NCBI GenBank assembly: GCA_903911905.1
Contig: CAIWFK010000221.1
Span: 1-34,436, forward strand
Length of the DNA stretch: 34,436 bases
Source: an uncultured Myxococcales bacterium
GTDB lineage: Bacteria; Myxococcota; Myxococcia; Myxococcales; Myxococcaceae
Direction: 5' to 3'
Of this stretch, positions 22,888 to 30,677 are shown piece by piece. Made by a program: the position numbers and the translations under genes. Numbering within the stretch: position 1 is the stretch's first letter; the number at the start of each line of letters is the position of its first letter. The notes under the pieces were generated by a model. That model did no database searches. It was not told where the DNA came from and worked only from the letters and a program-made list of their open reading frames with translations.

Positions 22888-23358
22888 CTACTCCCAGGTC
22901 GGCTCGCCGCGCAGTGCGTTCGCCAGCACGTCGCTCAGGCCGTGGGACAGCACGTCAGGCACTTCGTCGGCGCGGAAGGCTCGCACCTCGAGCACCTCGA
23001 GCGGGTTCATCGGCGCGCGCCTGACCTCGCTCACCTTCGCGCCCACCACCACCGTCACGGCGTGGAAGCGGGGGTCGCGCCATGGCGCCGAATACACCCC
23101 CAGCAGCGCGCCGGCCTCGACCAGTTCGACGCCAGCCTCTTCCATCAGCTCGCGGGAAAGCGAGGTGCGCAGGGTCTCGCCCCACTCGAGCGTGCCGCCG
23201 GGCAGCGCCCAACCGCCGGTGTCTCCGCGGCGAATGAGCACCACCCGGTCATCGGGCGCACGGGCCAGGGTCACCAGGCCCACCACCGGGCGTCGCAAGA
23301 GGTGCCGCGCGGTCTCCTTCACCAGGCCCCACGCGGCTTCGGGTACGCGAAAGCGCAT
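22888..23358 (-). CDS. Nudix hydrolase
   Basis: This 156-residue protein has a complete Nudix box at residues 55-77: Gly55, Glu61, then RELMEEAGV (69-77), fitting GX5EX7REUXEEXGU. Preceding strands (VVGLVTLARAP, RVVLIRRGDTGGWALPGG) match the family's substrate cradle. Nudix enzymes cleave nucleoside diphosphates linked to another group, for example damaged nucleotides, ADP-ribose or sugar nucleotides. An N-terminal helix (EAAWGLVKETARHLLRR) of about 24 residues precedes the core. The ATG lies 9 bp after the VOC gene stop and has no clear Shine-Dalgarno. The substrate cannot be predicted from the visible residues. Confidence 0.9.
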   Translation of the reverse strand: MRFRVPEAAWGLVKETARHLLRRPVVGLVTLARAPDDRVVLIRRGDTGGWALPGGTLEWGETLRTSLSRELMEEAGVELVEAGALLGVYSAPWRDPRFHAVTVVVGAKVSEVRRAPMNPLEVLEVRAFRADEVPDVLSHGLSDVLANALRGEPTWE

Positions 23359-23367
23359 GGGGGGCGT

Positions 23368-23736
23368 CTAGCCGCTTTGCCGCTCGGAGTGCAGGCCCAC
23401 GGTATTGCCTTCGGTGTCGACCACCAGGGCGATGTGGCCGGGGTCTCCGATGTCGGTCTTGGGCATCACCACCTTGCCGCCGCTCTGTTCGACGCGGGCC
23501 AGGCAGGCGTCGAGGGTGCCGGTGCAGTTCAGGTACACCAGGGCGCCGTCGGCGGCCGGCGTGCGGTGGGGCGACTTCACCAGGGCGCCCGCCACGCCCT
23601 CTTCGGTGAAGATGGCCATGGGCGTGCCGCCGAAGTCCTCGAACTTCAGGCGGGTGGCCAGCACCTGCTCGTAGAAGCGCTGGGCGCGGGGGAGATCGCT
23701 GACGAACAGTTCGAACCAGTTGAGGGCGTTGCGCAT
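23368..23736 (-). CDS. VOC (glyoxalase/bleomycin-resistance superfamily) protein
   Basis: I place the start at the ATG at 23736 (MRNALNWFELFVSDLPRAQRF), which has GGAG about 7 nt upstream; an upstream in-frame ATG (23802) would add 22 residues that do not look like VOC sequence. The 122-residue protein has the two beta-alpha-beta-beta-beta modules of the fold: WFELFVSDLPRAQRFYEQVL, then LVYLNCTGTLDACLARVEQSGG and DIGDPGHIALVVDTEGNTVGLHS. It belongs to the PhnB-like/YaeR-like group often annotated as glyoxalase-related. The usual His/Glu metal ligands are only partly present (His in GHIAL, final His), so enzymatic activity is uncertain. It is first in a unit with Nudix and a small protein. Confidence 0.85.
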   Translation of the reverse strand: MRNALNWFELFVSDLPRAQRFYEQVLATRLKFEDFGGTPMAIFTEEGVAGALVKSPHRTPAADGALVYLNCTGTLDACLARVEQSGGKVVMPKTDIGDPGHIALVVDTEGNTVGLHSERQSG

Positions 23737-23802
23737 GGGTGACTCCGGGTGTCCGCGACGCGTGAGTGCGTCGAACGGTGAAGGCACCATCTCATTCGAC
23801 AC

Positions 23803-23819
23803 TGTCAGCGTATTGTCAG
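23803..23819. promoter_or_regulatory. Direct repeat TGTCAG with 11-bp period
   Basis: TGTCAG occurs at 23803-23808 and 23814-23819, exactly 11 bp apart, in the intergenic region between the VOC and metallophosphoesterase genes. An 11-bp period of TGTCA elements is the layout of PhoB/PhoP boxes, although here the spacer is not A/T-rich. Only two half sites are present. Confidence 0.25.
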
Positions 23820-23885
23820 GTTTGATGGCGCCGCGAGAAGCAAAAGCCCTTGCGCGAGGTCACCCGGTGGCTCAAAGGAGCGCGC

Positions 23886-24611
23886 ATGCGCCTGTTCGCC
23901 ATCGGAGACACGCACCTGCCCTCGACGCGCTCCAAGGACATGGACCGCTTCGGCTGGGCCGGCCACCCGGGGCCCCTGCAGCGCAACTGGGACGCGCTGG
24001 TCACGCCCGACGACGTGGTCATCGTGGCCGGCGACATCAGCTGGGCGACCCGGCCGACCGAGGTGATGGCCGACCTGAAGTGGCTCGATGAGCGCCCGGG
24101 CAAGAAGGTGCTGCTGCGCGGCAACCACGACTTCTGGTGGGGCGACAGCACGACGAAGCTCAAGGCGCTGTTCGCCAACTTCCCCAGCTTCGTGGGCTTC
24201 CTGCAGAACTGCGCGGTCGAGGTGGGGCCGTGGGTCATCGCCGGCTCGCGCCTGTGGACGGCGCCCGAAGCGCCCTCGATGCCCGGCGGTGAGATGGGCG
24301 ACGAGGTGCAGAAGCCCGACTACATCACCCGCGAGACCAACCGCCTGCAGTTGTCCATCGACGACGCGAAGAAGCGCGCGCCGGGCAAGAAGCGGGTGTG
24401 CGCGGTGCACTTTCCGCCCATCTACAGCAACGGGCTCGAGACGGCGTTCTCGAGGACCCTCGAGGCCTGGAAGCCGATGGTGTGCGTGTACGGGCACCTG
24501 CACGGCCCGGGCATCGCCGCGGGCTTCGTGGGGGTGCACTCCGAGGTGAAGTACGTGCTGGCGTCGTGCGACGCGGCGAACTTCACCCCGGTGCTGCTCG
24601 ACGAGGGGTGA
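23886..24611 (+). CDS. Metallophosphoesterase
   Basis: The ATG at 23886 (MRLFAIGDTHLP) has a strong ribosome site (AAAGGAG, 23874-23880), which decides against the upstream alternative. The 241-residue enzyme has the full calcineurin-like metal-binding set: GDTH (Asp8, His10), VIVAGDISW (Asp49), GNHD (about 80-83), a VHFPP His and YGHLHG near the C-terminus. This is the group of predicted phosphohydrolases found beside many bacterial genes without defined substrate, using two metal ions to cleave phosphate esters. It is cytoplasmic, with no signal peptide. It stands alone, divergent from the VOC gene and 9 bp from the convergent argG stop. Confidence 0.92.
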   Translation: MRLFAIGDTHLPSTRSKDMDRFGWAGHPGPLQRNWDALVTPDDVVIVAGDISWATRPTEVMADLKWLDERPGKKVLLRGNHDFWWGDSTTKLKALFANFPSFVGFLQNCAVEVGPWVIAGSRLWTAPEAPSMPGGEMGDEVQKPDYITRETNRLQLSIDDAKKRAPGKKRVCAVHFPPIYSNGLETAFSRTLEAWKPMVCVYGHLHGPGIAAGFVGVHSEVKYVLASCDAANFTPVLLDEG

Positions 24612-24620
24612 CGAGTCGGG

Positions 24621-25952
24621 TCAGTCGCCCAGCAGGCCCTTGAGCTGGGTGTCGGCGCCCTGCGGCAGCGAGAGCACGTTCGCGTAGTGCAGCAGCAGCG
24701 CGCGGTTGTCCGACACCGAGAGGTTCTGCAGTTCGAGCGCGCCGATGCGGTCTTCGGGGCTGAAGGCGCCCTCGGTCTTCTCCATCGACAGCTTCTCGGG
24801 GGCGTAGGCGGCCTGCGCGGCCTCGGTCGACAGAATGGTGCAGTCGTCGCCGCGTCGCAGCTCGAGCGTCACCTCGCCGGTGATGGCCGTCGACACCCAG
24901 CGCACCAGCGCTTCCTTGAGCAGCATCGACTCGGGGTCGAACCACTTGCCCTCGTACAGGAAGCGGCCGAGCTTGCGGCCCAGCGTCACGAAGAGGTCGG
25001 TGGTGTTCTCGTTGTGCACCGCCGAGAGCAGCCGCTCGTAGGTGTACGAGAGCAGCGCCATGGCCGGTGCCTCGTAGATGCCGCGGCTCTTGGCGTCGAT
25101 GACCCGGTTCTCGAGCTGATCGCTCATGCCGAAGCCGTGGCGGCCGCCGATGGCGTTGGCCTCGAGGAAGAGCGCGACCAGCGAGGGGAAGCGCTTGCCG
25201 TTGAGCGCGACCGGCACGCCGCGTTCCCAGGTGACCGTCAGCGTCTCGGGGGCGACCGCGACGTCCTGCTTCCAGTGCGCGACGCCCATGATGGGGTTGA
25301 CCACCTTCATCGACTTGTCGAGGTGCTCGAGGTCCTTCGCCTCGTGCGTGGCGCCCAGCATGTTCGAGTCGGTGCTGTAGGCCTTCTCGGTGCTCATCGA
25401 GTGCGGCAGGCCGATGCTCTCGAGGAACTGCGACATCTCGGTGCGGCCGCCCAGTTCGCGCACGAAGGTGGCGTCGAGCCAGGGCTTGTAGATGTGCAGC
25501 TTGGGGTCGACCAGAATGCCGTAGCGGTAGAAGCGCTGAATGTCGTTGCCGCGGTGGGTGCTGCCGTCGCCGAAGACGTGCACGCCGTCTTCCTTCATCG
25601 CGCGCACGATGGCCGTCGCGGTCACCGCGCGACCCAGTGGCGTGGTGTTGAAGTACCGGCGGCCGCCGACCGACAGGTGGAACGCGCCGCACTGAATGGC
25701 GGTGAGCCCTTCGCGGGCCAGCGCGTCCTTGCAGTCGATGAGCTTGGCGGCCTTGGCGCCATGCTTGATGGCGATGGGCGGAATGTCGTTGGGGTTCTTC
25801 TCGTCGGGCTGTGCGAGGTCGGCCGTGTACGCGAAGACGTCCATGCCCTTCTTCGTCATCCACGCCACGGCGGCGCGGGTGTCGAGGCCACCCGAGAACG
25901 CGAGGCCAATCGGAGTGCCCTTGGGCGGAAGCTGTCGGTAGATGCGGCTCAT
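24621..25952 (-). CDS. argG: Argininosuccinate synthase
   Basis: The 443-residue enzyme joins citrulline and aspartate with ATP, the seventh step of arginine synthesis. The ATP-binding P-loop AFSGGLDT is at residues 18-25, and further family motifs include [21 protein letters not shown] and [18 protein letters not shown]. Length and N-terminus (preceding Pro-Pro-Lys-Gly before the P-loop) fit the E. coli-type ArgG rather than the shorter form common elsewhere. It is the last gene of a minus-strand run and follows the YdeI-like gene by 51 bp; no clear Shine-Dalgarno is visible. Other arg genes are not adjacent; argJ lies 6 kb away on the same strand in a different unit. Confidence 0.97.
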   Translation of the reverse strand: MSRIYRQLPPKGTPIGLAFSGGLDTRAAVAWMTKKGMDVFAYTADLAQPDEKNPNDIPPIAIKHGAKAAKLIDCKDALAREGLTAIQCGAFHLSVGGRRYFNTTPLGRAVTATAIVRAMKEDGVHVFGDGSTHRGNDIQRFYRYGILVDPKLHIYKPWLDATFVRELGGRTEMSQFLESIGLPHSMSTEKAYSTDSNMLGATHEAKDLEHLDKSMKVVNPIMGVAHWKQDVAVAPETLTVTWERGVPVALNGKRFPSLVALFLEANAIGGRHGFGMSDQLENRVIDAKSRGIYEAPAMALLSYTYERLLSAVHNENTTDLFVTLGRKLGRFLYEGKWFDPESMLLKEALVRWVSTAITGEVTLELRRGDDCTILSTEAAQAAYAPEKLSMEKTEGAFSPEDRIGALELQNLSVSDNRALLLHYANVLSLPQGADTQLKGLLGD

Positions 25953-26003
25953 GACCGCCGTCTGCGCCAGATGGCCGGGTCAGTGCAAGGGCTTAAATGC
26001 GAG

Positions 26004-26591
26004 TCAGCGGGGCCACTGGTTGGCGCGCTGGTTCTTCGCGGCCAGGGTGGCGGTGGTGGTGACGCGGGCCAGGCGCGTCTCGGGCTTCTTCGCCTGGGTA
26101 ATCCATTCCAGGATGTTGCGCTTCACCGAGCGGGGGAAGGCCTCGAAGTTCGCGGCGGCGCCGGGGTTGGCGGCGAAGGCTGCGGCGAGGTCGGCAGGGA
26201 CCAACAACTGCTCGACGAGGTCGAGCTTCGACCAGGTGCCGTCCTTCTTTGCTTCGCGCACCCTCGCCAGACCGGAGGCGTGCATCAGGCCCGCGCGGGT
26301 GAGCGCGGCGATTCGGGTCTTGTTGAGCTTCGACCAGCCGCTGCCGGGCTTTCGCGGGGCGAGCCACCGCCTGGTGCGCCGCGCGTCGACCACCCCGGGC
26401 TTGCTGTCGACCCAGCCGAAGCACAGCGCCTCCTCGACCGCCTCGTCGTACGGGAGCGCCGGCTGGCCCGAGCCCTTCTTCCACGTCACCAACCACACGC
26501 CAGTGGCGCGAGTGTGGTTCGCGAGCAGCCAGGCGCGCAGTTGGGTGCGGGTCTTCACCTCGATGGAGTGCGGCTCGGCAGGCTTCTTCAT
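26004..26591 (-). CDS. YdeI/OmpD-associated family protein
   Basis: This 195-residue protein carries the family pattern: RAWLLANHTRATGVWLVTWKKG, DEAVEEALCFGWVDSKP, RRTRRWLAPRKPGSGWSKLNK, a middle GLARVREAKKDGTWS and C-terminal PRSVKRNILEWITQAKKPETR. The last segment matches the DUF1905/YdeI C-terminal helix pair. The family is widespread and cytoplasmic, its function not established; in enterobacteria YdeI is linked to envelope stress and peptide resistance. The gene starts 4 bp after the amidohydrolase stop with a GGTGACGAG ribosome site. Confidence 0.9.
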   Translation of the reverse strand: MKKPAEPHSIEVKTRTQLRAWLLANHTRATGVWLVTWKKGSGQPALPYDEAVEEALCFGWVDSKPGVVDARRTRRWLAPRKPGSGWSKLNKTRIAALTRAGLMHASGLARVREAKKDGTWSKLDLVEQLLVPADLAAAFAANPGAAANFEAFPRSVKRNILEWITQAKKPETRLARVTTTATLAAKNQRANQWPR

Positions 26592-26595
26592 CTCG

Positions 26596-27822
26596 TCACC
26601 CCAGTCGTGGAAACGCGCGCTGCGGCATGAAGACCTCGTCGGCGAAGCGCTGGCCCTTCCACGCCAGGGTGCGCTTGACGGCGAAGTCGAAGAGCAGCGG
26701 GTCGTGCCGGTCGAGCTCGTTGAGCGCGGTGCGTTCGGCTTCGGTGATGAAGCCCTTCTCGACCATCGCGCGGGTCTGCATGAGCACGTTGATGGCGGGC
26801 AGCGGGTAGTCGCTGCCGTTGACCAGGCGGTGATGGAGTTCGGGGTGCTCGAGCAGGGTCTGCATCGGGCGCCCCAGCCGGTTCACCAGCGCCATTGCCG
26901 CGGTCTCTCCGTAGAGCAGGCCGTTCCATTGCGGTTCCTGGAACATTCGCCAGAAGAGGTCGAAGTTGTCGACCCAGGGCTGCGAGGTGGCGTCGAGGTC
27001 GGGGTTCTGGCCGAGCGAGGCACAGTGGGCCATCACCACCGTCACGCCGCGTGAGAGCGGTCGGCGCAGGTGCAGCGGGTTGCCCAGTCGTTGGCGCTCT
27101 TCGGCGTGCACGGCCTTCTCTTCACCGGCGTGGCAGATGAGCGGCACCTTCAGGCGCACCAGCGCGTCGTAGAAGGCGTCGCAGCGTGGGCTCGAGGGGT
27201 CGATGTTCATCGCGTTGGGCAGCCACTTGATGGCCACGGCTCCAGCGGCGACCACGCGCTCCAATTCGGTCAGTGCATCGGGCCGGTACGGGTGCACCGA
27301 GCCGCACACCGCGAAGTGTTCCGGGTGCGCCTTCGCGACGCCCAGGGCCCAGTCGTTGGGCGTGAAGAATTCGGTCGCCCCCGGCAGGACCTGGCCCGCG
27401 TCGTCGTACGCGCGGTCGAAGGCCATCAGCAGCAGCCGGCCGTGCGGCTGCTGGGCCGACATCAGTTGCACCAGGCGCTCGACGTACTGCTGATCGGCCC
27501 GCGAGTCGTCGGTGATGCCCGCGGCTTCGAGGTAGATGGAGAACTTGAGGTACTCGCCAGGGTTGGTCTTCGAGCGGGCGCGCTCGCTGACCTCGCAGCC
27601 CGAACCACCCGTACCCAGGCCGACCAGGTGGGTGTGCACGTCGAGCACGCGGGTGGGGTCGAGCCCCTTCCAACAGCGCGCGAGCAGCTCGGCCGTGGGG
27701 TCCGCGTAGGGGCCGTCTTGCGACGGTTGTCGCGCCAGCCGGTGTTCGCCGAAACGCAACGAGCCCAGGAAGGCGCCTGACGCCGCCAGCAACGCCACGC
27801 GTCGGCGGGTCAGCAGGGCCAC
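26596..27822 (-). CDS. Tat-exported amidohydrolase (amidohydrolase_2-like)
   Basis: The GTG start at 27822 lies 4 bp after the SDR stop. The 408-residue protein begins MALLTRRRVALLAASGAFLG, a twin-arginine signal peptide, so it should be exported folded with its metal. The mature enzyme is a TIM-barrel amidohydrolase: VLDVHTHLVG (two His ligands), AIKWLPN (Lys in strand position 4), LICHAGEE and VMAHCAS (third and fourth His), and NGSDYPLP with the catalytic Asp. This arrangement fits the amidohydrolase_2 group, which includes decarboxylases and lactonases. There is no close hint of substrate. Its operon neighbours (SDR, YdeI-like, argG) are cytoplasmic and do not obviously share a pathway. 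Confidence 0.87.
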   Translation of the reverse strand: MALLTRRRVALLAASGAFLGSLRFGEHRLARQPSQDGPYADPTAELLARCWKGLDPTRVLDVHTHLVGLGTGGSGCEVSERARSKTNPGEYLKFSIYLEAAGITDDSRADQQYVERLVQLMSAQQPHGRLLLMAFDRAYDDAGQVLPGATEFFTPNDWALGVAKAHPEHFAVCGSVHPYRPDALTELERVVAAGAVAIKWLPNAMNIDPSSPRCDAFYDALVRLKVPLICHAGEEKAVHAEERQRLGNPLHLRRPLSRGVTVVMAHCASLGQNPDLDATSQPWVDNFDLFWRMFQEPQWNGLLYGETAAMALVNRLGRPMQTLLEHPELHHRLVNGSDYPLPAINVLMQTRAMVEKGFITEAERTALNELDRHDPLLFDFAVKRTLAWKGQRFADEVFMPQRAFPRLG

Positions 27823-27826
27823 GCCG

Positions 27827-28612
27827 TCATTCCTCGGGAGGCTGGTTGAGCGCGGCGGCGATGGAGCGCACCACTGCGCGAGGCGAGAAGCGCACCGACT
27901 GCATGCCGACCCAATTGAAGAAGCCGTGCACCGCCAGGACCTCGCCGCGCATCATGGCCTCGAAGGCGTCGTGCGCCACGTCTTCGGGCTTCGCGATGCC
28001 GCCGCTCTTGAACAGGCGGGTCTTGCCGTTGCCCGAGCGGTCGGGGAACTCGGTGGCGATGGGGCCGGGGCAGTAACAGGTGACGGTGACGCCGGTCTTC
28101 TGCAGCTCGAAGGCCAGCGCTTCGCTGAACGAGACCACGAAGGCCTTGGTGGCGAAGTAGGTCGCCATGTACGGGCCGGGCTGAAAGGCCGCGGTCGAGG
28201 CGATGTTGAGAATGTGGCCGTGGCCGCGCGCCTTCATCTTCGTCGCGAAGAGGTGGGTCAGCTTGAGCAGCGAGTTGCAGTTGAGCTCGACCAGGTCGCC
28301 TTCGCCCGCGAGTGACTGGTCGAGGAACGCGCCGCTGCTCCCCGCGCCCGCGTTGTTGACCAGGTATTCGATGTCGAGGCCGCGACGGGCGACCTCGTCG
28401 AAGAGCTTCTGCGCGCCGTCGGGGTGGCTCAGGTCGGCGCCGATGACGTACGGCGAAATCTTGTGCACCCGCAGCCGCTCGGCGATGGCCTCGAGCCGCG
28501 CCGTGTTGCGGGCGGCGAGCACCACGTCGTGGCCGTCGCGCGCGAAGCGGAAGGCGAACTGTTCTCCGAGGCCGGCCGACGCGCCGGTGATGACCGCAAC
28601 CTGCTTTGCCAT
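27827..28612 (-). CDS. Short-chain dehydrogenase/reductase
   Basis: The ATG at 28612 (MAKQVAVITGASAGLGE) is chosen over a TTG seven codons earlier because the cofactor-binding loop starts right after it. The 261-residue oxidoreductase has the SDR set: TGASAGLGE near residue 9, NNAGAG around 85, catalytic Ser in ASTAAF and YFATK (Tyr and Lys) near 150, followed by CPGPIATEF. An Arg after the second strand (AARN) suggests NADP preference. It resembles the DltE/YqjQ subgroup of SDRs with unknown lipid or sugar substrates. It heads the minus-strand run continuing into the amidohydrolase, YdeI-like gene and argG. Confidence 0.93.
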   Translation of the reverse strand: MAKQVAVITGASAGLGEQFAFRFARDGHDVVLAARNTARLEAIAERLRVHKISPYVIGADLSHPDGAQKLFDEVARRGLDIEYLVNNAGAGSSGAFLDQSLAGEGDLVELNCNSLLKLTHLFATKMKARGHGHILNIASTAAFQPGPYMATYFATKAFVVSFSEALAFELQKTGVTVTCYCPGPIATEFPDRSGNGKTRLFKSGGIAKPEDVAHDAFEAMMRGEVLAVHGFFNWVGMQSVRFSPRAVVRSIAAALNQPPEE

Positions 28613-28720
28613 GCCGGGTGTCTTGCAAGTCAACGCCGAGGCTGTCCAGCGATTAGCAGGTGGTCGGGGCGCCGAGTCTTCGCCGCCAGCGTTCGGGCGA
28701 CGCGAGGTGTGCCTGCTAGC

Positions 28721-28726
28721 TAGGGT
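28721..28726 (+). promoter_or_regulatory. -10-like element, leaderless start (SUMF1 lipoprotein)
   Basis: TAGGGT sits at -12 to -7 relative to the ATG at 28733, with no Shine-Dalgarno. Transcription would start on the A of the start codon. Confidence 0.45.
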
Positions 28727-28732
28727 GCGGGC

Positions 28733-29797
28733 ATGCGGCGCGCGTGGGTCCTCCTGCTGGTGGTGGCGTGTGGTGGCACTCCGCCGGGCGAGGACGGAGG
28801 GGTGAACGTCGACGCGGGCGCTCCTCCCGATGGAGGCCGGGGTGATGCCGGTCGTGACGACGCTGGCGTCGGGGATGCAGGTGCAGACGCTGGCGTCACG
28901 GACGCCGGAGCCGGCGCGGGCGTGGACGCCGGGCCCGCCGACGCTGGCGAAGCGGTCGACGCCGGGCCGGTGGTGACCTGCACCGCGGGCGGGCTCCCTG
29001 GCACCTGCATCGACGTGGCGAGCTGCATCGGCACCCGCGCGCCGACTGCGGGGCTGTGCCCGGGAGCGGCGAACATTCAGTGTTGCACCCCGCGCACGGC
29101 GGTCAGTTGCGACTGGAACGCGCGGCCGCTGCCCAATGCTGGCCTGGTCGAAGAGCCGGGCGTCGGCGGGTGCCCGGCGGGCATGCTGCGCGTCGACACC
29201 TTCTGCGTGGACCGCTTCGAGGCCTCGCTCGAGGAGGTCGTCGACGGCGGCACGGTTCCGTTTTCTCCCTATTTCAACCCGGGCTCGACGCGGGTGGTCG
29301 CCCGTTCGCTACGCGGCGCGGTGCCCAACGGCTACGTGTCGGGGCTGCAGGCGGCGGCCGCGTGCGCCGAGGCGGGCAAGCGGCTGTGCACCGACGTCGA
29401 ATGGCTGCGCGCCTGTCGTGGGCCGACCTCGACCATCTACCCCTACGGGAACACGCGCCTGCCTGGCGTCTGCAACGACGCCCGCAGCGTGCACCCGGCC
29501 ATCGAGCTGTATGGGACGAGCGCGACGTGGATCTACAGTCACATCGACAGCCCGTGCCTCGATGAGCTCGACGCGGGGCTGGCGCTCACCGGTTCGCACC
29601 CGGGCTGCGTGTCGGCCGAGGGCGCGTTCGACCTGATGGGCAACCTGCACGAGTGGACGGCAGACCCCAACGGCACGTTTCGGGGCGGGTACTATGTCGA
29701 CACCGTGCTCAATGGAGATGGGTGCCTGTACGTGACGACCGCGCACAACACCGCCCATTGGGACTATTCGACGGGGTTTCGCTGCTGTGCCAACTGA
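28733..29797 (+). CDS. Lipoprotein with SUMF1/formylglycine-enzyme-like domain
   Basis: The 354-residue protein starts MRRAWVLLLVVACGG (lipobox VVAC, Cys13). Residues about 20-75 are an Asp/Ala/Gly linker built on DAG and DAGxG repeats, a common lipoprotein spacer in myxobacteria. A small Cys-rich stretch (about 82-130) precedes the SUMF1 domain (about 140-354): FCVDRFEASLEEV, SGLQAAAACAEAGKRLCTDVEWLRACRG, IYPYGNTRLPG, DLMGNLHEWTADPNG and a final STGFRCCAN. The fold matches formylglycine-generating enzyme, but most such bacterial lipoproteins lack the paired active-site Cys of true FGE, and I cannot confirm them here. No sulfatase gene is nearby. It overlaps the next gene by 11 bp. Confidence 0.85.
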   Translation: MRRAWVLLLVVACGGTPPGEDGGVNVDAGAPPDGGRGDAGRDDAGVGDAGADAGVTDAGAGAGVDAGPADAGEAVDAGPVVTCTAGGLPGTCIDVASCIGTRAPTAGLCPGAANIQCCTPRTAVSCDWNARPLPNAGLVEEPGVGGCPAGMLRVDTFCVDRFEASLEEVVDGGTVPFSPYFNPGSTRVVARSLRGAVPNGYVSGLQAAAACAEAGKRLCTDVEWLRACRGPTSTIYPYGNTRLPGVCNDARSVHPAIELYGTSATWIYSHIDSPCLDELDAGLALTGSHPGCVSAEGAFDLMGNLHEWTADPNGTFRGGYYVDTVLNGDGCLYVTTAHNTAHWDYSTGFRCCAN

Positions 29798-30623
29798 ACT
29801 GGTCGACCTGGTTGCGCCCGATGGGGTTCGCTCGCAGGCCCGCTTCACGGCCGCCACGAGCCCGCGCGCGGTGACGGTGTTGCTGCCGGCGATGGGCGTC
29901 AACGCTCGCAGCTACGACGGGCTGGCGCGCGCGTTGAGCCACCATGGCGTGTCGACGCTGGTCGCCGAGCACCGCGGAGGTGATTCTTCGTCGGTGCGGG
30001 CGCGACGGGGCACGGACTACGGCTACGCCGAGGTGCTCAGCGAGTTGCCGTTGCTGGTCGAGGCCGCGAGTGCGCGTGTGCCCGGCCTTCCGGTCGACCT
30101 GCTCGGGCACTCCATGGGCGGGCAACTGGGAGTCGCGGCGCTCAGTCGGTGGCATCGGGCGGGTGCGCGGCTGGTGCTGGTGGCGAGCGGCACCGTGCAT
30201 CACCGCGCGTGGACCGGGGTGTCGTCGCTGGGCATTCTGCTCGGCACCACGGTGGCCGAGGGCGTGGCGCGTACGCTGGGGTTCTTTCCCGGGCATCGGC
30301 TGGGGTTCGGCGGCCTGCAGGGGCGCTCGCTCATCGTCGACTGGGCGCGGGCCTCGCGCACGGGCATCTTCGCCAGCGGCGGAGCATCGTTCGAGCAGGG
30401 GCTCGACGTGCCGCTCGAGGTGCTGACGGTATCGGTGCTGGGCGACACCTATGCCCCGCCTGCGGCGACGAGGCATCTGGTGGCGAAGCTCTCGCATGCG
30501 ACGGTGAAGACGCTGTCGGTGGCGCCACCTGCCGAGCCGCGGCGACTCAACCCGCACTTCCGGTGGCTGCGCGAGCCAGACGCCGTCGCTGCGCCAGTCG
30601 CCGAGTTCCTCGCGCGACAGTGA
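29787..30623 (+). CDS. Alpha/beta hydrolase
   Basis: The GTG start lies 11 bp inside the end of the SUMF1 lipoprotein gene, in another frame, so the pair is probably translationally coupled. The 278-residue enzyme has the nucleophile elbow GHSMGG (Ser near residue 112), a Gly-free oxyanion strand (VTVLLPAMGVNARSYDGLARAL), an acidic residue in SVLGDTYAPP (about 219) and a His in NPHFRW (about 257), giving a Ser-Asp-His triad. LPAMGV in place of HG near the oxyanion hole is typical of the lysophospholipase/serine aminopeptidase S33-like group. There is no signal peptide, so it acts in the cytoplasm. The substrate is unknown; a 700-bp repeat array follows. Confidence 0.88.
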   Translation: MPTELVDLVAPDGVRSQARFTAATSPRAVTVLLPAMGVNARSYDGLARALSHHGVSTLVAEHRGGDSSSVRARRGTDYGYAEVLSELPLLVEAASARVPGLPVDLLGHSMGGQLGVAALSRWHRAGARLVLVASGTVHHRAWTGVSSLGILLGTTVAEGVARTLGFFPGHRLGFGGLQGRSLIVDWARASRTGIFASGGASFEQGLDVPLEVLTVSVLGDTYAPPAATRHLVAKLSHATVKTLSVAPPAEPRRLNPHFRWLREPDAVAAPVAEFLARQ

Positions 30624-30677
30624 ACTCGTGTCGGCGCACCTTCGGAGCGACGTCATCACGACGCTCCATCACCCGGT

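Noticed and set aside
24687-26630. A 647-codon open frame on the + strand.
   Set aside because: Antisense to argG and the YdeI-like gene, both certain. Its translation has no family features.
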